A DNA stretch of 64,000 nucleotides from HNR sp040400085 (lineage in GTDB: Bacteria; Actinomycetota; Actinomycetes; Actinomycetales; Microbacteriaceae), in contig JBBAQX010000001.1 in the NCBI GenBank assembly GCA_040400085.1, positions 124,001-188,000 on the forward strand, given 5' to 3'. Shown here piece by piece: positions 21,739 to 29,757 of this stretch (within the stretch, counting starts at the first letter, position 1; each line of letters opens with the position of its first letter). Under the pieces are notes generated by a model. It ran no database searches and was not told the DNA's origin. It saw only the letters and a list, made by a program, of their open reading frames with translations. A program made the translations under genes and the position numbers.

Positions 21739-24117
21739 CTACACCGTTAAATGGCCAAAGGCCCCCGCGTAGAGAGGGCCTTTGGGGTTTCTGCTGACGG
21801 GGTTGGGTAAGAGGTCTACCCGGACTTCTTCCATCTTGAAGGTTACCGGGATGACCAGACCATCGGGGGCGGAGAAGTTGAGGGTGTTCTCTTCGATGCT
21901 CTTGAACTCAGAGAACCAGACCTGGCCCACGATGACAGCGAACTTGACCCGGGCTATCTGACGGAGAAGAGACCGGGTCCGGGTGACGGACTCCCCGGCC
22001 TTCTGCCGGAGAAATGCCTCGAACCCTTCCTCCTTGGAAGCTTTCTCACAGGTCTCCACAGCGGTCACCATCATGGAGCCTGCCGTGGTGAGCTTGCCTT
22101 TCTTGGCCTGAACGTCAGCCACCTTGGGCAGGGTCGAGAGCCCCTTGAGAGCCACGCCAAGCTCCTTGGCCATGTAGAAGTCCGTGGCCGCCGCAGCCAC
22201 CGTCTTCGGAGAGAAGCCACCGTAATCGGTGATGCCTTGCTCCTTGAGCCAGGTAGCGAACTCATCGCCGTAGAGGGCAGCGTAGCCCTGGCTCTTCTTG
22301 GGGAAGTGGGTGTCCAGGTACCCCTTGAAGACCTTCTGTTCTGCGCGTGCTTTGGTCAGGTCATAGTAGAGGCTGGCAAGGGCGTTGGCGCTGGCCCCCT
22401 TGATCATCTTCCGGTTGACCACGGGGAGACCCTTGAGGTTGATCAGGACCACATCCGACCCGGGAACATCCTCCAGACGATCCGGGATTGCTTTGGCAAG
22501 CTTTGCCCGGGAGTCAGCCGCCAGCTTGACGGGGAGGGTCTCGATATTGACCATCCCGTCTTTGATGACCGTGTAGTTACGGTGGATGAAGGTGAACACG
22601 GGGCCGCCCAGGATGCTCTTGTACTGCTCCGGGACCCGGTCCCCGAGGTCAACGGTGCCTTCCATCTTCACCAGAAACGAGACGTTGGGCCGGTCTTCGT
22701 TGTAGGTGAGGTTGGAGATGCTGTAGCCCTCTTCCTTCCCTTCCTCCGAAGGAACGAACTTGAGCCCCTCGCTCTTGGTATCCAGGATCTCTGCCAGCCT
22801 GGCTTGGAGTTTCTTGGCAGCCGCCAGACTCGGCTTCTTGGCCAGGTCTTCGTTGATCTTGTCGATCTCTTCCACCTCTGCGGTGGTCAGACGCGAAGAG
22901 GCGGATTCCTGGGCCCGACCGATCCGGTTGTACCGGAAGGCAGGGCTTTGGACCATGACGCGGTTACGGTCATCGCCGCTCAGGATATCCAGAAGGTCCA
23001 GGACCGTGAAAGCGTCCTCTGCCGGAACCCTCTTGGGGTCGTAACCCCGGACCAAGCGTGCCTTGGGGTCAAAGGCCGCTTCCTTGCTGATGGCCATGAA
23101 GTCTGTGTACTTCTGCTTGCCGAAGCACCCGGAGAAGTCATCGATCAGGCGGACATCGCCCAGGACCGACAGGATCGGGTAGATCACTTCCGGCTTGCCG
23201 CGAAGAGCGAAGAGGGAGAGCGCCGAATAGGCAGCCTCTTTGGCCTGGTCCACACCATCGCTGAACGGACGCGAGGTGCCATCCGAGGTAGGGCTCAGGT
23301 ACCAAACCTCATTGAGCCCCTTCGGAAGGCTGACCACCCCCTTCTCGACCTCGAACGAGACGAGGTCCTTGCCGTCTTTGCCAAAGACGAACCCCCCGAT
23401 CACGTCGTCGCGGACACCCACTTCCACGCGACCGATCCCAGAAGCCGTGGCTTTGCGGCTCATGACCCCCTCCATCGCGGGAGCGTAGGAAGAGAAGCCG
23501 TCAGCAAAGATGTGGGTCCCGCCCATCTTGGTCGCCATGTCAGTCAGCAGGCTACGATCTGCATAGTAGCCATACTCGACCACCGCCGCAGCGTTGACCT
23601 GGCTCTTGAGGGCCGAGACCGCTTTCAGGATCTCCCCCCGGCCCCAGGCGTTGTCGCAGCCATCCGAAAGGAAGAAGAAGGACACGGCACCAGGCCCCTT
23701 CTTGCTCATGAGGCGGGTGATGACCTTGCTCGCCTCCTCCAGGGGTTCCTTGAACCCCGTGGCGCCCACCGGACGCAACCACCGGTCCAGGGCCTTGTTG
23801 ATCGTGGCCAGGCCCCCAGCGTTGTTCGCCGGTTCGCCCTCCATGAGAACACCGTACTCGCCCCGGCCGCTGAACCAGACCATCGAAACCGTGTCCTGGT
23901 CCCCCAGGAGCTTGGGGAGCTTGGACTTGATGTGTTCGCGGATTTGGCTGAGAGACCCGCTCATGCTGCCTGAGCAGTCGATCACGAAAACGTGGTGGGT
24001 GGGTACCTCCACAGGCTTGGCGGCGACCTTGGCGTGGGAGTCCACGACCAGGTGCGCTAGGAAGAGGTTGTTTGCGATCTTGTAGTGGGTGGTCGTGGTC
24101 TTGGTCGCGGTTGTCAT
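21739..24117 (-). CDS. Large von Willebrand factor A (VWA) domain protein
   Basis: 792 residues. The VWA domain occupies about residues 40-225 with a complete MIDAS: D47-x-S49-x-S51 in DCSGSMS, T120 in GATG, D152 in SDG. The remaining 570 residues are alpha/beta with no recognised domain. VWA proteins with an AAA+ partner (MoxR-VWA, RavA-ViaA, CbbQ-CbbO) act as metal-dependent adaptors for substrate remodelling; here an AAA+ ATPase is encoded 2.6 kb upstream on the same strand. It has its own promoter with a 75-nt leader, longer than usual here, suggesting separately controlled and perhaps strong expression. A 10-bp hairpin sits in its last codons. Confidence 0.85.
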   Translation of the reverse strand: MTTATKTTTTHYKIANNLFLAHLVVDSHAKVAAKPVEVPTHHVFVIDCSGSMSGSLSQIREHIKSKLPKLLGDQDTVSMVWFSGRGEYGVLMEGEPANNAGGLATINKALDRWLRPVGATGFKEPLEEASKVITRLMSKKGPGAVSFFFLSDGCDNAWGRGEILKAVSALKSQVNAAAVVEYGYYADRSLLTDMATKMGGTHIFADGFSSYAPAMEGVMSRKATASGIGRVEVGVRDDVIGGFVFGKDGKDLVSFEVEKGVVSLPKGLNEVWYLSPTSDGTSRPFSDGVDQAKEAAYSALSLFALRGKPEVIYPILSVLGDVRLIDDFSGCFGKQKYTDFMAISKEAAFDPKARLVRGYDPKRVPAEDAFTVLDLLDILSGDDRNRVMVQSPAFRYNRIGRAQESASSRLTTAEVEEIDKINEDLAKKPSLAAAKKLQARLAEILDTKSEGLKFVPSEEGKEEGYSISNLTYNEDRPNVSFLVKMEGTVDLGDRVPEQYKSILGGPVFTFIHRNYTVIKDGMVNIETLPVKLAADSRAKLAKAIPDRLEDVPGSDVVLINLKGLPVVNRKMIKGASANALASLYYDLTKARAEQKVFKGYLDTHFPKKSQGYAALYGDEFATWLKEQGITDYGGFSPKTVAAAATDFYMAKELGVALKGLSTLPKVADVQAKKGKLTTAGSMMVTAVETCEKASKEEGFEAFLRQKAGESVTRTRSLLRQIARVKFAVIVGQVWFSEFKSIEENTLNFSAPDGLVIPVTFKMEEVRVDLLPNPVSRNPKGPLYAGAFGHLTV
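21755..21785 (-). terminator. Hairpin in the last codons of the VWA gene
   Basis: CCAAAGGCCC and its complement GGGCCTTTGG, a 10-bp perfect stem with an 11-nt loop, 16 bp before the VWA stop on the coding strand. No T-run follows, so it may attenuate rather than end transcription. On the opposite strand TTAAAT-N15-CGTAGAG (21747-21774) overlaps the hairpin. Confidence 0.5.
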
Positions 24118-24192
24118 GGCTTGTTCAAGTACACCTTACGGCGTGGTTGCGAGAGAGGGAAGGGACAGGGTATGTCCGGAGGAGAGTAAGAC

Positions 24193-24220
24193 CTCTACGC
24201 GAAGCCCCACCCCCTTTCAG
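24193..24220 (-). promoter_or_regulatory. Putative promoter of the VWA gene
   Basis: CTGAAA, 15 bp, CGTAGAG, then a 75-bp leader to the ATG at 24117. The leader is unusual; most copies of this motif lie 6-12 bp from the start codon. Confidence 0.6.
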
Positions 24221-24222
24221 AG

Positions 24223-24524
24223 CTAGTTGTTGAGAATGTTTGGGATGCACCCAAGGGTCTTGTAGATATCCGCGTAGGTGGCTTCCACAGCCTCAATGCT
24301 GGTAGGGACCAGCACGATGGTCATGGCGTGGTCGTCAGGCTTTCGGTAGAAGTTGGCTTCTGCTTGAAAGCCGCCTATGTAATCTCCCTCCGGGAGGTAC
24401 CAGTAAATGTCGATGAAGTAGAGCTTCTGGTCCCCTTCCCAGACTGTCTTCTGGTAGAGGTCCTTTTTTCGTGAACGCAAGGATACTTACGGTATCCTGC
24501 GGCAAGTATGTCGTCGATGGTCAT
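24223..24524 (-). pseudogene. Frameshifted small unknown protein
   Basis: The start ATG 24524 opens the frame MTIDDILAAGYRKYP, which is broken after CVHEK; the downstream frame continues as KKDLYQKTVWEGDQKLYFID to the stop at 24223. The switch lies in a run of six A on the coding strand (T at 24464-24469): seven A would give one protein of 100 residues. Without correction the only start of the second part is a TTG with no ribosome-binding site. Beta-rich and conserved-looking, but no domain recognised. Confidence 0.65.
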
Positions 24525-24900
24525 GGGTGGCTCTCAGTCGTTGTGGGAGCCAGGGATGAACTTGGTAGCTCGATCTCGGGCTCCATAACTCGTCCTCTTC
24601 AATGTTCAGGTCTTCGTCATCCTCGGTACCATCGGTCCAACCCTCAGGCCATGCGAGGCCAGGGAAGTACACCACGGTACCCATCCCCATGGAGTCCGTC
24701 CGATAGGTGAGGCGCTTGGCCTCCTCCCCCATGTAAACCCCCATCTGGATACCAAGCTCAAACGGGTCCTTGGCCCGGTCAAGCTTCACCCCCACGCACT
24801 TCTTACCGTACATGGCCCGACCGGAGTAGGACGAAACCGCGTAGCCAGCGTCGTTGAGGTTATCCAGAAGGGCAGAGACTTCAGCGGGGGAGAGGGTCAT
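24487..24900 (-). CDS. Unknown protein, C-terminus doubtful
   Basis: 137 residues from ATG 24900. Residues 1-110 look genuine (LSPAEVSALLDNLNDAGYAV, GTVVYFPGLAWPEGW, an acidic DGTEDDEDLNIEEDE stretch). The last 25 residues turn into a run of H, R and Q that overlaps the next gene. In another frame the sequence ends exactly at an ATGA overlap with 24524, so a nearby indel is likely. Confidence 0.55.
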   Translation of the reverse strand: MTLSPAEVSALLDNLNDAGYAVSSYSGRAMYGKKCVGVKLDRAKDPFELGIQMGVYMGEEAKRLTYRTDSMGMGTVVYFPGLAWPEGWTDGTEDDEDLNIEEDELWSPRSSYQVHPWLPQRLRATHDHRRHTCRRIP

Positions 24901-25232
24901 GGTATCAACCCTCTACGCAACCCCCGGCAACCTTTTAAAGCGTTTGCTTCAAGAAAGAGAACGTCCCTGGCATACGCGGCTGCCATGTTGCGGGCATGGA
25001 CTAGCTTCTGCTCCCGGACCTCCGGAGGAGGTCTATCAAAAGGCCCGGCCAGGCTGACCGACCGGAGGTAGAGCCCATCGTAAAGGGTCTCCTGGGCGCT
25101 CTCCCTGGCAGACGCGACCTCCAAGTCTGCTTGCTCCGGGGTCATGGCAAAGGGTTTCCAGAACCACGAGACCTCAGGGGTTCCGTACATGGCGCTATCC
25201 CCGATAACAACGCTTGTGTTGTACCAGGGCAT
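24897..25232 (-). CDS. Small unknown protein (111 aa)
   Basis: ATG 25232; the end overlaps the next ATG (ATGA at 24897-24900). Contains MTPEQADLEVASARESAQET and a helix around ARNMAAAYARDVLFLEANAL. No domain recognised. Confidence 0.6.
   Translation of the reverse strand: MPWYNTSVVIGDSAMYGTPEVSWFWKPFAMTPEQADLEVASARESAQETLYDGLYLRSVSLAGPFDRPPPEVREQKLVHARNMAAAYARDVLFLEANALKGCRGLRRGLIP
24911..24938 (-). promoter_or_regulatory. Putative promoter (YTAAAN-N15-CGTAGAG)
   Basis: TTAAAA, 15 bp, CGTAGAG, then 10 bp to the ATG at 24900. It lies within the last codons of the gene at 24897-25232. Confidence 0.65.
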
Positions 25233-25468
25233 AACTTACCCCCCGGGTAGGAACCAGGGCTGCCCAGGTAGGAGGCAGGGACACCCAGACAAGGCATCTT
25301 CACGTCTTGAGCCTCGAACCCGAAGTCAGGGAGCACTTCGATTGGCCAGGGCAGGAGTACCCCTGCCTTGAGAGCTTCCCGGTTTTGCTCAAGGAGGACT
25401 CGGTCCTCTGGGCTCAAGGTATCCAGGGCAAGCAACGACTCGATATCTTCAAGGGTTACGGGGCTCAC
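25142..25468 (-). CDS. Small unknown protein, C-terminus doubtful
   Basis: 108 residues from GTG 25468 (SPVTLEDIESLLALDTLSPE). The last 35 residues overrun the start of the next gene at 25232. One extra base at the C-run 25239-25244 would stop the frame as YPGG at 25238, four bases before that ATG, so the protein is probably about 76 residues. Confidence 0.55.
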   Translation of the reverse strand: MSPVTLEDIESLLALDTLSPEDRVLLEQNREALKAGVLLPWPIEVLPDFGFEAQDVKMPCLGVPASYLGSPGSYPGGKLCPGTTQALLSGIAPCTEPLRSRGSGNPLP

Positions 25469-25775
25469 GGGACCAGAACCTTTCTGCGGAGAGCATGACT
25501 GCCTGTATCCTGGCAGCACCCACAGGATTGGCCGAGTGGATAGTCCAAGTCAAGGGAGGTATCGTGCCTTGCTGGGCCCCCTTCTCGATGTACTTGGCCA
25601 CCGTGCAGCCATCGAAGCACCGGCCAAGGTCGTGATCAAAGTCCAGGTGCGTCACCTGCCCTCGCCTCAAAAGGCGAATCGCTTCCAAGGCAGTACGGCA
25701 CCCAACGTGACCTTGAGGGACTTCTCGACCTGGTAGCTCCGGGTCGCCTAGCTGGTCATCTAGCCAGATCAGCAT
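25449..25775 (-). CDS. Receiver-like cyclic-phosphate-processing (cREC) domain protein
   Basis: 108 residues from ATG 25775, overlapping the upstream stop (TGATG). Starts with MLIWLDDQL (acidic pair after the first strand) and has HLDFDHDLGRCFDGCTVAKY and TIHSANPVGAARIQ, the two diagnostic stretches of the small cREC family related to response-regulator receivers. Comparative work has linked this family to processing of cyclic phosphate or nucleotide products; no enzymatic assay is implied here. It may belong with the SLOG and DHH proteins as part of nucleotide-signal metabolism. Confidence 0.7.
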   Translation of the reverse strand: MLIWLDDQLGDPELPGREVPQGHVGCRTALEAIRLLRRGQVTHLDFDHDLGRCFDGCTVAKYIEKGAQQGTIPPLTWTIHSANPVGAARIQAVMLSAERFWSREPRNP

Positions 25776-26230
25776 CACACCTCGACCTGGTAGAAGGTTG
25801 GGTCTTTCCAGGTGATACCCAGGGAATCGGCGTAGCTCTGGATTTTCGCGGTGTAGTTTGGTAGGTCAGCCAACGGCAAAGGCTTGTAAGTCCTGCAAAG
25901 CATGATACCGAAGATTAGCTGGTTCTCGGGTTGGCGTTGGAAAAGACCCATTGCACCCACAGCACCCCCAGGGTCACGGAGGTTATCCATGAAGTTGGCG
26001 ATATCCTCTTGCGCAAGGTCGGGGACCTGTTTGCCAAGGTACGTTGCAAGCTTTTCCTTGGGGGTGTCCCGGTAGACCTTGGCGGAAGGTCTACCGCACA
26101 CAGGGCAAAAGGCGGTAGGGGCCCCTGTCGGGGGGTGCCTTGGGCAACCACGGAGGCTCTCCACCGTAGTTACGATTTCGGTGCTGTTGTAGGGAACTCC
26201 CAGGACAAGACCAATCACTTCAGGACCCAT
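25775..26230 (-). CDS. Unknown protein with a single zinc knuckle
   Basis: 151 residues with FCPVCGRPSAKVY near residue 42; the Cys at position 29 (GCPRH) may complete a zinc site. C-terminal half helical. No domain recognised. It overlaps the next upstream gene by 11 bp and shares TGATG with cREC. Confidence 0.6.
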   Translation of the reverse strand: MGPEVIGLVLGVPYNSTEIVTTVESLRGCPRHPPTGAPTAFCPVCGRPSAKVYRDTPKEKLATYLGKQVPDLAQEDIANFMDNLRDPGGAVGAMGLFQRQPENQLIFGIMLCRTYKPLPLADLPNYTAKIQSYADSLGITWKDPTFYQVEV

Positions 26231-26663
26231 AGTAGGACTCCAGGTTAGCCAGGTCAGGATACCTTTCCAGGATATCCTGAGCTTCGGTTACACCGGAAGT
26301 CGTCAAAGCCAGCCCCAACCCAGGGCTTCGGTGGTTGACGTACCTGGCCCGGTAGAGTGCCTCCAGGGAGTGACGGTAGGGCGCCGTGAACTTCTCGTAG
26401 TCTGCCCTGTACTTCAGGGTGACCTTCCCCAGGTATATGCCCACGAGAAGGATAGCCTCCCGGGGGGTGAGCCCCCGGACCCTCAGGTGTTTTGCCTTGG
26501 CAGCCTCGCGAGCTTCTTGGAGGACGACCAAAGCCTTCTTCTTGGCTTTTATCTCTGCCTCCGCCTCTCGTACGAGGGTCTCCAGGGTGGCTACCTCCTT
26601 TTGGAGGTCCCCTAGAGGGCCATTGATCTTGCTGGTTTTGATCCGCTTGGGAAGAGGGGTCAT
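26220..26663 (-). CDS. Coiled-coil protein (147 aa)
   Basis: Residues 15-60 form a clear coiled coil (KEVATLETLVREAEAEIKAK). The C-terminal half is helical with YHRSLEALYRARYV-like and VTEAQDILERYPDL segments. It starts 18 bp after the AAA+ ATPase stop and may be a partner of it; this is inference from position. Confidence 0.6.
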   Translation of the reverse strand: MTPLPKRIKTSKINGPLGDLQKEVATLETLVREAEAEIKAKKKALVVLQEAREAAKAKHLRVRGLTPREAILLVGIYLGKVTLKYRADYEKFTAPYRHSLEALYRARYVNHRSPGLGLALTTSGVTEAQDILERYPDLANLESYYGS

Positions 26664-26681
26664 GGCCCCTCTTCTACACTA

Positions 26682-29600
26682 TCAGTGGGCAGCCCGGGAC
26701 TTGATCCCGGCCAAGAACTTCTTGGACCTCTCGTAGGTCTCTTTGGCGGTGGCGATCTCTGCCTGTATCGCCACGTTGTTCAGGTGGGTCTCCACAGACT
26801 CCGTCAGGTCTTGAGCCGTGACGGAGATGGCCTCTGCCAGGATATCGTGAAGCTTGGTGCGCTTGGCCGGCGTGAACTTGCCGATCTGGAAAGGCTCATC
26901 CCCTTCCTTGAGGTACGCGGCGGCTTTGGTTGCCACCTTCGGGTGCTTCTCGACCAGGGAGGTGACCTTGGACCGCCAGACCTCATCAGCGATCTTCCGG
27001 ATGGTGTCGCCCACAGCCCCCTCCAACCGTAGGCCCAGGGTTTCCCAGGCATCTTCGGGGAAGTCTTTGGCCAAGGGGAGGAACCCCACGAACTGCTTGA
27101 GTAGGGCGATCCGGTCCTTCTGGTCAAGCTCACCCACCGTGGCGACCTTGTGAAACCTCCGGATCATGGGCATGGGGATACGCTCCGGGTGGTTCGTCGC
27201 ACCCCAGACTGCAATGTGAGGGTACCCCACGATACCGTCCATCAGTTGTTGAAACTCGGTCGTGAGGTTGGTTGCCCCGAAACCACCACGAGCATGGTCA
27301 TCGTTCAGGATGGTATCGATCTCATCGATCAGGATGTAGACCTGCTTGCCACTCTCTTTCTGGAGCTTGATGGCAGCCTCGAAAAGGCGCTTGGGGTTCT
27401 TCTCCGCCTCACCTTTCCAGCAAGTCAGGAAGTCAGAGGGGGCAGCGAAGATGCCAATGCTGTTCCGGTTGGAACCGATAGCCCGGAGGATCTCGGACTT
27501 GCCGCAATTGTGTACGACGATACCGTTGGCCACAACATTGTGGAAAGGCGCCTCCATCTTCACGTCATAGACGTGCCTCTCACCTACGTCGCGGATTGAA
27601 ACGATCTCGTCATCTACGACCTCATACCGAAGGTTGTTGTGGCTTTCCTTGGCGTGCTCACGGTTATGAGCCACACCATTAACCACCACGAGGTTATCCA
27701 GGCTATCGTTGCGGATATCCTCGTCCTTGTGATGGACGTGCATGTCCCTGGCCATGAAAGTCAGCCCCTCAAGAGCCCCCTGGTTGAGCTTGGTGACGTA
27801 CTCCTCCAAGGATACCTTGTTGAGGTGGGCCTCCACTACCGCCCTGGCTTTGGCTAGCCGCTTGTAAACATACTTCCCATCAACCACCTTGGTCCCCGCG
27901 ATAGGGTGATGCTTGACGAATAGATAAGTCCGTCGATTGGCGCGGCTCCCGGGAGCCGCCGACCTGAACTTCACATTACGGTGAGCAAACACGTAACTAC
28001 CCACGCGAAGCTCTGCCAACGGGAGGTAGCCGTCCCCCACGAAGAATTTGTGGTCTGCCGTGGCCACGATGGTCTCGCCACCCCGAAGAGTGACTTCATA
28101 GCAGGGTTTCACCCCGGAATCGATCACGTCTACGATCCGGTTTTGAAGAACCCGACCCTCATCGTTGATGGAGGGGGCGTAGTATTCAACTTCCCCCTTG
28201 GACCAGGCAGGGCCTTCTGCATCTTGGCCCAGACCATGAAACCGCTGGTAGAGCCTGCCAATGGGCCCTCCCTTGTGGTTGACCCGCCTGCCATCCTTGG
28301 TTCTCACCTCGTACCGGATGAAGGTCTCCTCATCCAAGCAACCCTGCGGACCCACCAGCAAGGCGTTTGCCTTGTCGGCCCTCTTGCTGGGGCTGAGAGC
28401 CAGGAACAAGTCATGCCACTTGGCCCCTTCCTCGATCTGGCCCACGAAGTCACGGATCTCCTTGAAGCCGGACCCCACCACCTCGTCCAGGTTGACGTTG
28501 GGCTTGATGCCAGGGATGACCTCCAAGGCGCCAGGGGCCTCCCCACCAAAGGGGTTACCCGCCGAGATCCGGCAGACGTAGAAGCTGTTCTCGTCCCGGT
28601 AGAAGTCCCGTAGCTCTTTTTTGCGGGCGAGAATGTAGTGGATCATGTCCTCCCCGTCCTCATTGGCACGAAGGAACTCCACGATCTTGGCCAGGGTCTC
28701 GTTTCGGAAGCTGAGGTCCCGACGTTCCTCGGCTGACATCATCCCCGTCTTGTCACGGTAAATGATGCTCTGGGGGTCCAGGTCTTTGATCATGGTCCGG
28801 ACCCGGTCAAAATCGACCGTTGGCGTGGTCACCTTCCGTGGTGCCCTGGGGCCCAAAGCCTTACGCACCTCAGCGGTTGCAGGGGCCACGACCTCAGACA
28901 CCCCCTGGGCCAGGGACCACAGACTTTCCAGGCTGGAGATGACGTGGTCCATGAGAGCATCACTCTCCCCCATGATCACTCCCGTGACCCCGCTCTTGAC
29001 AGCACGGGCCAGGACCAGAGCTTTCTTGTAGCTGTAGGCGCTGATCTCGTTGGGGTTCTTCCCATCCTCGATCTCCCCGGAGGCATCCACGTTCTCAAAG
29101 ATGGTCAGGGCAACGTCCGTGACCACGGGGTCACCGTGGATCTGGATACCCTCGATGGTGTGCCGGTGGGTCAGACGTTGGTAGTATCCATCGAAGAGAC
29201 CCCAGAGAGCTTCCCCGTACCCCGTGAGGGTCTTCGGTAGGTTTTCTGCCTGAAAGATACCCTCCAGGTACCGTGCGATGGGCGTCTGGTTCATCTGAAC
29301 CTGCGAGGCGAAAGACTGCATGTCTCGCTGGTTACGGAAGTTCCGAATAGGCTCCCCAAAGAGCATGATCTTTGCGGGCCGGATACCCTCCACCACCTGA
29401 CGGGAGGCGCGGATCATGGCAGCCTGGCTTTTGATGACCTCGTAGAAGAGGGTCAAAAAAGACCCACCCGAAGCCGTATGCTTCAGGTTCTCCCAGGGGT
29501 CCATTTCCTCTTCAAGCTTGAAGGGGTTGGTCCGGCGGCGGGATGCGCTGTCCACCTCCCGCTGCATGTCGTGGTTGGCCTGGCCCAGCTTGCGGACCTC

Positions 29601-29747
29601 CTCCATCACGGCATTTTCCAGGGATTCGAGTTGGGCGAGGGCTGCCTGAATCTTCGATTCGATGGTGGGGGGAAGCCCCCTCCCCGCAATGTCTGCCAGG
29701 GCGTAGAAGGTCGTCGGGTCTGCTTCGATGGTGAGGAGGGGATTCAT
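26682..29747 (-). CDS. AAA+ ATPase containing an intein
   Basis: 1021 residues; after removal of a 278-residue intein (470-747) the host protein is 743. The N-terminal 400 residues are a helical region with no known domain. The AAA core is classical: VNLDEVVGSG entry, Walker A GPQG-CGKS split by the intein, Walker B ILIDEID (806-811), sensor 1 GATN (849-852) and arginine residues RR (863-864). The closest architecture is the Vps4/katanin/FtsH-like clade, i.e. a hexameric remodelling or unfolding machine. No protease motif (HExxH) follows. The J-domain gene ends 10 bp upstream and a VWA gene lies downstream, which suggests a chaperone-type complex. Splicing is needed before ATP binding can work. 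Confidence 0.9.
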   Translation of the reverse strand: MNPLLTIEADPTTFYALADIAGRGLPPTIESKIQAALAQLESLENAVMEEVRKLGQANHDMQREVDSASRRRTNPFKLEEEMDPWENLKHTASGGSFLTLFYEVIKSQAAMIRASRQVVEGIRPAKIMLFGEPIRNFRNQRDMQSFASQVQMNQTPIARYLEGIFQAENLPKTLTGYGEALWGLFDGYYQRLTHRHTIEGIQIHGDPVVTDVALTIFENVDASGEIEDGKNPNEISAYSYKKALVLARAVKSGVTGVIMGESDALMDHVISSLESLWSLAQGVSEVVAPATAEVRKALGPRAPRKVTTPTVDFDRVRTMIKDLDPQSIIYRDKTGMMSAEERRDLSFRNETLAKIVEFLRANEDGEDMIHYILARKKELRDFYRDENSFYVCRISAGNPFGGEAPGALEVIPGIKPNVNLDEVVGSGFKEIRDFVGQIEEGAKWHDLFLALSPSKRADKANALLVGPQGCLDEETFIRYEVRTKDGRRVNHKGGPIGRLYQRFHGLGQDAEGPAWSKGEVEYYAPSINDEGRVLQNRIVDVIDSGVKPCYEVTLRGGETIVATADHKFFVGDGYLPLAELRVGSYVFAHRNVKFRSAAPGSRANRRTYLFVKHHPIAGTKVVDGKYVYKRLAKARAVVEAHLNKVSLEEYVTKLNQGALEGLTFMARDMHVHHKDEDIRNDSLDNLVVVNGVAHNREHAKESHNNLRYEVVDDEIVSIRDVGERHVYDVKMEAPFHNVVANGIVVHNCGKSEILRAIGSNRNSIGIFAAPSDFLTCWKGEAEKNPKRLFEAAIKLQKESGKQVYILIDEIDTILNDDHARGGFGATNLTTEFQQLMDGIVGYPHIAVWGATNHPERIPMPMIRRFHKVATVGELDQKDRIALLKQFVGFLPLAKDFPEDAWETLGLRLEGAVGDTIRKIADEVWRSKVTSLVEKHPKVATKAAAYLKEGDEPFQIGKFTPAKRTKLHDILAEAISVTAQDLTESVETHLNNVAIQAEIATAKETYERSKKFLAGIKSRAAH
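27507..28340 (-). other. Intein with HNH homing endonuclease, inserted in Walker A
   Basis: 278 residues from Cys470 to Asn747 of the AAA+ protein. N-terminal Cys with CLDEETF (block A), TADHKFFVGDG (block B with the TxxH motif), a C-terminal IVVHN (block G) preceded by HVYDVKM (block F), and Cys as the +1 extein residue. An HNH motif (MHVHHKDEDIRNDSLDNL and NREH) lies at about residue 670. The insertion is between Gly and Cys of GPQGCGKS, the most conserved part of the ATPase and a typical intein site. Confidence 0.92.
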
Positions 29748-29757
29748 GTCCCCCCTC

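Noticed and set aside
22237..23973. A 578-codon open frame antisense to the VWA gene
   Set aside because: It mirrors the third-position GC bias of VWA, has odd composition (R, H, L rich) and no ribosome-binding site; the VWA frame has clear domain motifs.
24480..24498. AGGATAC-TTACG-GTATCCT hairpin next to a TTG codon
   Set aside because: It looked like the leader hairpins, but it lies inside the reading frame MTIDDILAAGYRKYP of a frameshifted gene, so it is coding sequence.
27150..28613. Long plus-strand frames opposite the AAA+ gene and intein
   Set aside because: They are shadows of the ATPase/intein coding strand with no independent support.
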